A DNA stretch of 37,134 nt from an uncultured Verrucomicrobiales bacterium (lineage in GTDB: Bacteria; Verrucomicrobiota; Verrucomicrobiia; Verrucomicrobiales; Akkermansiaceae): NCBI GenBank assembly GCA_949373085.1, contig CASICJ010000017.1:1-37134 (forward strand), given 5' to 3'. A model generated the notes under the pieces. That model saw only the letters and a list, made by a program, of their open reading frames with translations. It searched no databases and had not been told where the DNA came from. Positions 31,705-37,134 of the stretch are shown in pieces; positions within the stretch are counted from its first letter, which is position 1, and every line of letters starts with the position of its first letter. Position numbers and translations under genes: made by a program.

Positions 31705-33501
31705 CTATTGTCCCCCGTTTATGAGTCCTTGGATGATCGTGAGGTTCCGTTGTGCATCGGGATCACCGGGTCGAAGCTTAAGAGCCTTTTCAAAATAGGT
31801 CGCGGCCTGAGGGAGTTGCCCCTGCTTGGCTAGCACAAATCCTAGGTTTTTGTGGATGTCTGGGGAATTGGGATTGGCGAGAAGAGCCTTTTCGAAGGTA
31901 GCTTGCGCTTCAGTCCAGCGTTCCTGTTTGAGCAAAAGTTTGCTCAACTTAGATAGGCTTTTTTTGTCCTGTGGATTGCTACTGATGGCTTGTTGGAAGT
32001 GGCTAATTGCTTCCGTGATTTTCCCCTTCTGGGCGAGCAGAGTTCCCAGATTGGCGTTGGCTCTACCATGGTCAGGCTTGATTCGGAGGGCTTCGCGAAA
32101 ACTGGTTTCGGCTAGATCGAATCTCTTACTCTTGATGTAAGAAAATCCGAGATTATTATGGGGGCCGGCATTTTTGGGGAATGCTTCTACAAGCGAAAGA
32201 TTTTCGGATCTCGCAAGAGCGGTGTATCCTTCTTGCTGGAGGAAAGTAGCAAAGCGGTATTGAGCCTCGTATTGGTTTCTCTCGCGCGAAACGGTTGGGA
32301 TGGGCAGCGTTCGACCGGGCAGGGGAGCGGAGCGGGCAAATCGCTCGAGTCGGGTTCCTTTCGAATGGTTGACATCCGCTTTCACCTCGTCGGGATTCAA
32401 TCTTCCCTTGTAGATCACTGATACTTTTCTATCGCTATCGATGAGGAAACTGACTGGGACGGGAAGAGTTTCGGCACCGGTGATTTGGTAGTCGTGCATC
32501 GATTGGAGATAGCTGACTAATTGGATCGTTGCTCTACCATTCGCGAAGGGGAGTTTCAGTCGTTTAGCCATTTTTTCAGCGTCTGGCGCACTCGAGCTAC
32601 TTTCCTCGAGACCATCAACCGCGAGAGCGATGACTTCGATCCCAGCCTCACGGAGCTCCGAATTTTTTGCGGTAAGGTCTTTCAATTCTTCCTCGCAGGC
32701 CGGGCACCAACTGCCCCAGAGACTTAAGAGGTAGGATTTGCCTTCACTCGTCGGGATCGGTTGAGTGTCGCCATCGAAGGTTTGGTAATTCATTGGCGCC
32801 ATGGGAAGAAGAGTGGCGAGGGGAATGCGGGAGGTGCTTTCCGGAGACGGGAGATTGACCGGTGCTGGGGAGATAGCGACCTCACGTTTCTTTGTTTCGA
32901 TGGGCCTGGCTTCGCCGCTGCCTTGGACAAGGTGATAGCGTTGATCGATCGTGATCCCGGTGAATGTTTCGGTCCCTCCCCCTGGCCATTGGACTATTAC
33001 TGAATCGATTGCCTCGGCGCTGCCTAGGCCAAAGTGCAGGGCTTTGCTCGATTGGGAGAGGAATGATTCACCCGCGCGGAGGGTCTTGATGAGGGGTTGT
33101 GAACCAGCGATGATCACCTTCACCCGTGCCCCGATTGCGTCGCGGTTTGTTGTAGGAGCGGTCCCCTGAAGGCGAATGGTGAGGTGGTGGTTATCAATAG
33201 GAACATCGTTCCTAAAGAAGCGAAGCCGTGGAGCATTACGATTGGAGATCCATACGTCGAGATCGCCATCGTGGTCCCAGTCGGTGGTTACCAAAGCTCG
33301 GCCATCGTCAGGAAAGTCTATTCCTGAAGCGGCAGAGATGTTGGCAAAACTTCCGTCCGGTTTCGCGGTGTTTAGAAAGACGCAGTTACGTTCTCTACCG
33401 CTATAAGAACGGCCGCGGCGCATCATGCTACCGAAGGTTGCGTTGGCGCTTTCTAATTCGCTTGTTTTGGCTTCGCCAACCTCATTCAGGGATTGCGACA
33501 A
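31705..33501 (-). CDS. Downstream part of interrupted gene: last FG-GAP blade, ASPIC/UnbV, TlpA-like thioredoxin and TPR domains
   Basis: 598 residues if started at the TTG at 33501, but it reads in the same frame as the gene above with only a TGA (33523-33525) between them. Order: F-G-S-M-M-R-R-G-R-S-Y-S-G, then a Ca-binding FG-GAP loop (D-W-D-H-D-G-D-L-D-V-W, about residues 74-84), ASPIC/UnbV (I-G-A-R-V-K-V, L-R-A-G-E-S-F-L-S-Q-S, H-F-G-L-G, V-I-V-Q-W-P-G-G), a TlpA/redoxin-type domain with W-C-P-A-C near residue 268, and several TPR repeats to the end (A-E-T-S-F-R-E-A-L-R-I-K-P-D-H). It has no signal peptide of its own, and its first blade would be orphaned. This strongly suggests it is the second half of one long exported protein. 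The C-P-A-C site would do thiol-disulfide exchange. Confidence 0.85.
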   Translation of the reverse strand: MSQSLNEVGEAKTSELESANATFGSMMRRGRSYSGRERNCVFLNTAKPDGSFANISAASGIDFPDDGRALVTTDWDHDGDLDVWISNRNAPRLRFFRNDVPIDNHHLTIRLQGTAPTTNRDAIGARVKVIIAGSQPLIKTLRAGESFLSQSSKALHFGLGSAEAIDSVIVQWPGGGTETFTGITIDQRYHLVQGSGEARPIETKKREVAISPAPVNLPSPESTSRIPLATLLPMAPMNYQTFDGDTQPIPTSEGKSYLLSLWGSWCPACEEELKDLTAKNSELREAGIEVIALAVDGLEESSSSAPDAEKMAKRLKLPFANGRATIQLVSYLQSMHDYQITGAETLPVPVSFLIDSDRKVSVIYKGRLNPDEVKADVNHSKGTRLERFARSAPLPGRTLPIPTVSRERNQYEAQYRFATFLQQEGYTALARSENLSLVEAFPKNAGPHNNLGFSYIKSKRFDLAETSFREALRIKPDHGRANANLGTLLAQKGKITEAISHFQQAISSNPQDKKSLSKLSKLLLKQERWTEAQATFEKALLANPNSPDIHKNLGFVLAKQGQLPQAATYFEKALKLRPGDPDAQRNLTIIQGLINGGQ

Positions 33502-33525
33502 AACTTGTCGCCAGTAGAAACTTCA
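33495..33525 (-). promoter_or_regulatory. In-frame TGA plus perfect hairpin: possible SECIS-like recoding element
   Basis: On the minus strand the TGA at 33525-33523 is followed by 11 bases, then G-C-G-A-C-A-A, loop G-T-T, T-T-G-T-C-G-C (33511-33495). The stem is a perfect 7 bp. The distance from TGA to loop (18 bases) and a G as the first loop base fit the published general rules for bacterial SECIS elements (small apical loop, G in its first two positions, loop about 16-37 bases after UGA). The reading frame is open on both sides. A nonsense mutation with a chance hairpin is the alternative. Confidence 0.4.
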
Positions 33526-35400
33526 CAAATCCCCTGGATCTTCGCCCGTGATATTTCCATTGGCGACGAGGATATCCTGCCATCCGTCATTATTTAGGTC
33601 GGCAAAGCTGGTGCCCCAAGCCCAGCGGGCTATCGCGACTCCGGCCGCCTCGCTGACATCGTCAAAGGATCCTTTTCCAGAAGCCTTCATCAACGTGCTA
33701 CCACGGGCGAATCGTTGAAGTCTTTCCCGAACTTCGGTTGGGGCATCCGGTTTGAATTGATCTTGATAAGTGATTCGGTTTCCAGCGGCTGAGAACATGT
33801 TGCTTACGTAAACGTCCATGTTGCCGTCCCGATTGTAGTCTCCCCAGGTGACGGCCATTCCAGAGGCGCTGTCTTCGACCCCGGATTGGGCGGCGACATC
33901 CACGAATTTCCCACCATCGTTTCGGAAAAGGTTGTTCCGTCCGAAGTCATTGGCGACGTATAGGTCCTGGTCACCATCGCCATCGTAGTCTTCCCAAGAG
34001 GCAGCGAGGCTCCAGCGCAGATTATTTTGGTCAAGCCCGGTCTCGGTCGTGACGTTTCGAAAGTTGAAAGCATTTTCGTTTTTGAAAAGGCTGTTGGGGC
34101 CCCCGGAATTGGAGTCATGATAGACGAAATCACCCCCGACAACGCCGCTTGATCGCGATTGGGGACCGTCCGAGCTATTTTGATAGTAGGTGCAGACGTA
34201 GAGGTCGAGGAGACCGTCGCCGTCGTAATCCGCCGCGCTCATCGACATAAGATCATCGGCAGTGGGTAGCAGAGTTTGGTATTCGAATCGGCCATCACCT
34301 TGATTGGCGGCCAGCACAATTCCGCCCATCATGGCCACGGCAAGATCTTGGTCACCATCATTGTCTAGGTCGACTAGAAGGGCGCTACGCGAACCCTCCA
34401 GCCAATTGACCTCCGCCTGTTCGGATTTGTCGCTAAGGGTTCCATCGGGGTTCTGGACATAGAGACGGTTGGGAAGGCCGTCTTCCTGGCAAAGATAGAG
34501 ATCATCGAGCCCGTCGCCGTTGACATCTCCCAGAGCCAATCCGGGGGTGCCCAGCCAAAAGAAATATTGGGTGTCCTGTGTGCGTCGTAGCCAATGACCG
34601 TATCCGTGGCCAAGCTGCGTTTCAAATGAATCTGTGGATCCGATGACGGATTGAGTGCAATCGGAGAAGAGGGTCCGGCCGGGAGTGTGAGAGTTAATCT
34701 GCTCGATATCGCTAACTTCAATGGAGGTGAGGAGGGGTAGCGAGTCATCGTCTTTTTTAATCCAACGGGTTCGCCAGGTGGCGTGCTTTTCGATGACGCC
34801 CTTTTCGGTGATCCCAGAGAGTGCTATATATTGTAGGGTCGTGAAGGATTTGTCGTCCTGCTGCACACGGAAAACCTTGGGGGTGAACCTTAGATCCGTT
34901 CCCCCGGTCAAGGGGGCGCCCAGATTGCGGAGTGCGGTTTCGATTTTGGCGAGGCCTTGTTGTTTTGATTCAGCTGGTTGATCCGGCATGCGAACGATAT
35001 GGAGCACGGAATCTGAGAATACGGGTTTGGAATCCTCCGTTTCGAGAGAGTGAAAAGAAATGCCATCGCTCACAAACTGGCGAAGACTCTCGGAGTTAAT
35101 TTCCCCGGGGTTTAGGATCAACTTGCCAAGTCCTTTGAGTTGCTGTTTCGCTTCTTCCGCGAGCGCCTCGGTAGGCCAGCCATCGGCATTTGGGTCGTCG
35201 AGGCGATCCATCGGGATTTCGGGTTGGGCTGGGACTAGATAGGGTTTGTCGGACGATCCGAGGGCTGGATCGGAATTATCTTGGAAAATTAGAAAAATGG
35301 TTGCGATAGCAATCAGCACGGCCCCAAGCAAAATTAGAGGCTTCCGTTTCTTTGGCCGCGACCCGATTGGTTTTTTCTGATTCTTGTGTGTTGAAGTCAT
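33523..35400 (-). CDS. Upstream part of interrupted gene: membrane-anchored CRTAC1-like FG-GAP/VCBS repeat protein
   Basis: 625 residues ending at TGA. A basic cytoplasmic start (K-K-P-I-G-S-R-P-K-K-R-K) and one helix (about 22-40) anchor it, with the rest outside the membrane. After about 230 residues of unassigned sequence come six Ca-binding FG-GAP loops: D-V-N-G-D-G-L-D-D-L-Y, D-L-D-N-D-G-D-Q-D-L, D-Y-D-G-D-G-L-L-D-L-Y, D-Y-D-G-D-G-D-Q-D-L-Y, D-Y-N-R-D-G-N-M-D-V-Y and D-L-N-N-D-G-W-Q-D-I-L. These are blades of an integrin-type beta-propeller. The seventh loop lies past the TGA in the same frame, together with the UnbV domain that normally follows in CRTAC1 proteins. The ORF therefore looks like the first half of a ~1231-codon gene. 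Ligands and role are unknown; surface adhesion or redox-linked assembly is possible. Confidence 0.87.
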   Translation of the reverse strand: MTSTHKNQKKPIGSRPKKRKPLILLGAVLIAIATIFLIFQDNSDPALGSSDKPYLVPAQPEIPMDRLDDPNADGWPTEALAEEAKQQLKGLGKLILNPGEINSESLRQFVSDGISFHSLETEDSKPVFSDSVLHIVRMPDQPAESKQQGLAKIETALRNLGAPLTGGTDLRFTPKVFRVQQDDKSFTTLQYIALSGITEKGVIEKHATWRTRWIKKDDDSLPLLTSIEVSDIEQINSHTPGRTLFSDCTQSVIGSTDSFETQLGHGYGHWLRRTQDTQYFFWLGTPGLALGDVNGDGLDDLYLCQEDGLPNRLYVQNPDGTLSDKSEQAEVNWLEGSRSALLVDLDNDGDQDLAVAMMGGIVLAANQGDGRFEYQTLLPTADDLMSMSAADYDGDGLLDLYVCTYYQNSSDGPQSRSSGVVGGDFVYHDSNSGGPNSLFKNENAFNFRNVTTETGLDQNNLRWSLAASWEDYDGDGDQDLYVANDFGRNNLFRNDGGKFVDVAAQSGVEDSASGMAVTWGDYNRDGNMDVYVSNMFSAAGNRITYQDQFKPDAPTEVRERLQRFARGSTLMKASGKGSFDDVSEAAGVAIARWAWGTSFADLNNDGWQDILVANGNITGEDPGDL

Positions 35401-35483
35401 GGGGCGTTGGAAGGATCGATACTCAATTAACTACTTTGGCAGTAAGAAGTGCGAGCGAATTTTAGAGCAAAGCGAGAACGAAA

Positions 35484-35510
35484 ACGGGGCGTCCTATTAG
35501 GACGCCCCGT
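35484..35510 (-). terminator. Strong intrinsic terminator of the PEP-CTERM gene
   Basis: An 11-bp perfect stem (A-C-G-G-G-G-C-G-T-C-C and its complement) closes a five-base loop. On the minus strand it is followed by T-T-T-T. It lies about 40 bases past the PEP-CTERM stop codon. On the plus strand no T-run follows directly, so it acts mainly for the minus strand and also separates this gene from the FG-GAP gene. Confidence 0.85.
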
Positions 35511-35548
35511 TGAAATTTTATCAGACTTTAATTGAAGTCCGATTGTCG

Positions 35549-36298
35549 TTACTTGCGACGGCGGACGAAAGCAAGAAGGCCAACTAAGCCAAGGAGCATT
35601 GTGCTTGAAGGCTCTGGGACGCCAGTGATGGCAGCTTCGTCAATGCTGACTGCCTCCAACCGGGTCCAACCCCAACCTCCATCGTCGTTTTCGAAGAAAT
35701 CGAGAGCATAATCATCTGTCATCGACACTCCAGCTCCTTCAAGCTGGGCTAAGGTAAAGGCCACAACCTCAGTGCCATTTCCATTTTGAGCCTTATATGA
35801 ATAAGCATCGTAGTTACCAGTCGCGAGGTTGAGGAGAGCCATTCCCTTCATACCGTCTTCGAGACCGCTGGTTTGACCGGCAATAATGTCGCTTGGTTTT
35901 GTTGGATCCAAGATGCTTGATGGATCAGCGGCTGCGTTAGCACCGTCCTGTTTTCCTGCTCCACCAAACCAATTAATTTCGAGGACAGTTCCAGTTGCTG
36001 AAGCGTTCGAAAAGTTAATATTCGGCGAACGGAAAATCATAGTACTGTGAGCTCCATCATGAGAGTTCCGGGCTGCTCCAGTGTTAGCACCACCACGCCA
36101 GCCGGCGTCCCCTGCTCTTCCTCCTTCGCCATTAAGCTGTCCAGCTGTCACGCCTTCATCGGAAAGAAACGCTGAACCCTGAACTGATGCCCAGCCGTCG
36201 CTGCTACTAACGAAGTCCCATGTAGTCAGGGCCGCATTCGCAGATGTCGTCGCGAATACTATACCCGCAATGCTTGCTACTAATTGTTTAATTTTCAT
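35549..36298 (-). CDS. PEP-CTERM sorting-signal protein, secreted, function unknown
   Basis: 249 residues from the ATG at 36298, which begins a normal signal peptide (about 1-23, S-A-N-A). The frame is open for 29 more codons upstream, but these look non-coding. The body is Gly/Ala/Asn-rich with no known catalytic motif. It has S-P-N-I-N-F-S-N, V-L-E-I-N-W-F-G-G-A-G and G-W-G-W-T-R-L-E-A-V-S-I-D-E-A, a jellyroll-like pattern common in PEP-CTERM passengers. The C-terminus is a textbook sorting tag: V-P-E-P-S-S-T, one hydrophobic helix, then F-V-R-R-R-K. In PEP-CTERM systems an exosortase cuts at this tag during export, often with exopolysaccharide or biofilm production. No exosortase is in the window. 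It is a single-gene unit with a strong terminator (35484-35510). Confidence 0.88.
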   Translation of the reverse strand: MKIKQLVASIAGIVFATTSANAALTTWDFVSSSDGWASVQGSAFLSDEGVTAGQLNGEGGRAGDAGWRGGANTGAARNSHDGAHSTMIFRSPNINFSNASATGTVLEINWFGGAGKQDGANAAADPSSILDPTKPSDIIAGQTSGLEDGMKGMALLNLATGNYDAYSYKAQNGNGTEVVAFTLAQLEGAGVSMTDDYALDFFENDDGGWGWTRLEAVSIDEAAITGVPEPSSTMLLGLVGLLAFVRRRK

Positions 36299-36600
36299 AA
36301 TATCTATTCTTCGGTTCTGTGTGTGCAAATCATCGTAATAGCACCTAAGAGGCGTCGTTATTCCACAAAAGTTAGAACGGGCCAAGAGAAAAGTTCATTT
36401 TCTTCATTGATTTCGTTCATGAGAGCGTGGAACACCCGTAGTTCTCTTGTTCGTTCAAATGAGATCAATATAAAAAATGCCAAAGCTCACATAAAAATGA
36501 CAAAGGCATGGCCGCTCACTTTAGCCGTCGGTCTACTTTTCGGATTTGGCGTATCAAACGCCCGAGAATTTTGCCCATCTCCGCCTAGATTCTTTGCTTA
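36299..36600. other. Non-coding stretch upstream of the PEP-CTERM gene
   Basis: About 300 bases between two minus-strand genes. No credible ORF or RNA is visible. It presumably holds the PEP-CTERM promoter. A 13-base motif A-A-A-A-A-T-G-x-C-A-A-A-G occurs twice at 36474-36486 and 36493-36505 with one base changed, 19 bases apart. It could be a regulator-binding pair or chance. Confidence 0.4.
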
Positions 36601-37134
36601 TCACTCAACTCGACCCAGTTGGTAAACCTCGACAAGTTCATCAACACAGACTCTTTTAAGCCAATAGCGACCGAGCTCGCCACTTCTATCTGGGCTCCCC
36701 TTTTTTGCCTTCACTGCGATATGTTTGACTTTTCCGGTGTAACATTGGTGGAGAATGCTCTGAGTTGGGAATCCGGCGAGGATTTCACTACGCAAATACC
36801 GGTAGTGTTCCGGAAAATGGCTGGAGTATCCGTTAAAAATTGGGGTTTTATGGAAAGTTCCCAGATACATAAACTCAGCGGTGTGAAGGTAATCCCTGAC
36901 CTTCGGCCCCGGTGCAACTGGTAAACAGAGGATACCTTGGTCAGCCGGCGTGTTCTTCTCTATGTATTCGAGCCATTTCTGGTGCTTGTTCTTATCGAGC
37001 GGAGTAAGATCCGCTGATCCATTGAATTCCTTGCCAAACTGGTCGTAGGCGGGTCCGGATTTTGTCGGATAGCCGTTGGCTAGAGCGGTGAAGGCAATCG
37101 CAATAACTGCCAACCGGCTAGCGGTCTGAGATTC
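36601..37134 (-). CDS. C-terminal part of a probable integral membrane glycosyltransferase-like protein (partial at right edge)
   Basis: The frame is open through the window edge, so the real start lies beyond 37134. At least 177 residues are visible: the end of a hydrophobic helix (V-I-A-I-A-F-T-A-L-A-N), then a soluble C-terminal domain. That domain has W-L-E-Y-I-E-K-N-T, G-I-L-C-L-P-V-A-P-G-P, E-F-M-Y-L-G-T-F-H-K-T-P-I-F-N-G-Y-S-S-H-F-P-E-H-Y and I-A-V-K-A-K-K, ending V-Y-Q-L-G-R-V-E. A strand carrying L-P followed by the M-Y...H-K-x-P-I-x-N-G-Y-S-x-x-F-P pattern is what I know from the periplasmic ends of GT-C type (dolichol-phosphate-mannose-transferase-like) membrane proteins. The catalytic loop is outside the window, so this rests on the tail alone. 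Confidence 0.55.
   Translation of the reverse strand, partial: ESQTASRLAVIAIAFTALANGYPTKSGPAYDQFGKEFNGSADLTPLDKNKHQKWLEYIEKNTPADQGILCLPVAPGPKVRDYLHTAEFMYLGTFHKTPIFNGYSSHFPEHYRYLRSEILAGFPTQSILHQCYTGKVKHIAVKAKKGSPDRSGELGRYWLKRVCVDELVEVYQLGRVE

Noticed and set aside
31705-35400. Two independent overlapping-function genes (FG-GAP protein and TlpA/TPR protein)
   Set aside because: Same frame, the seventh FG-GAP blade and UnbV domain fall after the stop, and the second part has no signal peptide or ATG. One interrupted gene fits better.
1-37134. CRISPR arrays, tRNA or rRNA genes, IS elements, prophage
   Set aside because: I looked for regular spaced repeats, cloverleaf-like segments, transposase motifs and flanking inverted repeats on both strands and saw none. 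Weak RNA genes could still be missed by eye.

Overview
The window looks like chromosomal DNA from a marine-type member of the Verrucomicrobiota (PVC group). The evidence is a Verrucomicrobia-style PEP-CTERM tail (V-P-E-P, one hydrophobic helix, R-R-R-K), three S1 sulfatase modules, LamG-like and FG-GAP proteins, a PQQ-type propeller fused to other domains, a DUF6797-like/cytochrome c protein, and many long secreted proteins with weak or no Shine-Dalgarno sequences. I saw no rRNA, tRNA, CRISPR array, transposase or phage gene. Both ends cut through genes.

Layout. 1-3072 (minus strand) is an inositol-use operon: a YidK-like Na+/solute symporter, a myo-inositol oxygenase with all metal ligands, and a Gfo/Idh/MocA (IolG-like) dehydrogenase that is frameshifted and runs off the left edge. 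3177-5321 (minus) holds a DUF5684 membrane protein with a clear terminator, a secreted LamG protein and a DUF3392 membrane protein. 5504-11219 is a secreted sulfatase facing a plus-strand pair: a membrane protein with a C-G-A-C-S-C cluster, and a 937-residue PQQ-like propeller that carries an embedded methyltransferase-like domain and a malectin-like C-terminus. 11272-18176 holds a clan-A glycoside hydrolase, a secreted hypothetical protein, a xylose-isomerase-like TIM barrel protein, an ATP-grasp ligase and a second sulfatase. 18417-31665 is entirely plus strand: a LamG-like secreted protein, a CotH-family kinase, a YHYH-sulfatase fusion, a second YHYH protein, an MbnP-MbnH fusion, and a TIM-barrel/DUF6797/propeller/cytochrome c protein. 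31705-35400 (minus) is one long FG-GAP/UnbV/TlpA/TPR reading frame broken by a single in-frame TGA. 35484-36298 is a PEP-CTERM protein with a strong terminator, and the right edge holds the C-terminal end of a probable membrane glycosyltransferase.

How the genes may work together. Most products are predicted to be exported: sulfatases and a glycosidase for sulfated polysaccharide or glycoconjugate breakdown, inositol uptake and oxidation to glucuronate, and periplasmic redox proteins with covalent heme or quinoprotein-like folds. Five secreted proteins share one C-terminal beta module (L-T-W then Y-x-V-x-x-S-x-D-L-x-x-W), which points to a common surface or export role.

The most interesting pieces are (1) the CotH / YHYH-sulfatase / YHYH / MbnP-MbnH gene set, which looks like a copper- or radical-based protein-modification module in which the MbnH-like enzyme and its MbnP-like substrate are one polypeptide, and (2) the in-frame TGA in the FG-GAP/UnbV/TlpA/TPR gene, followed at 11 nt by a perfect 7-bp hairpin whose loop starts with G. 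The second could be selenocysteine recoding or a nonsense mutation.
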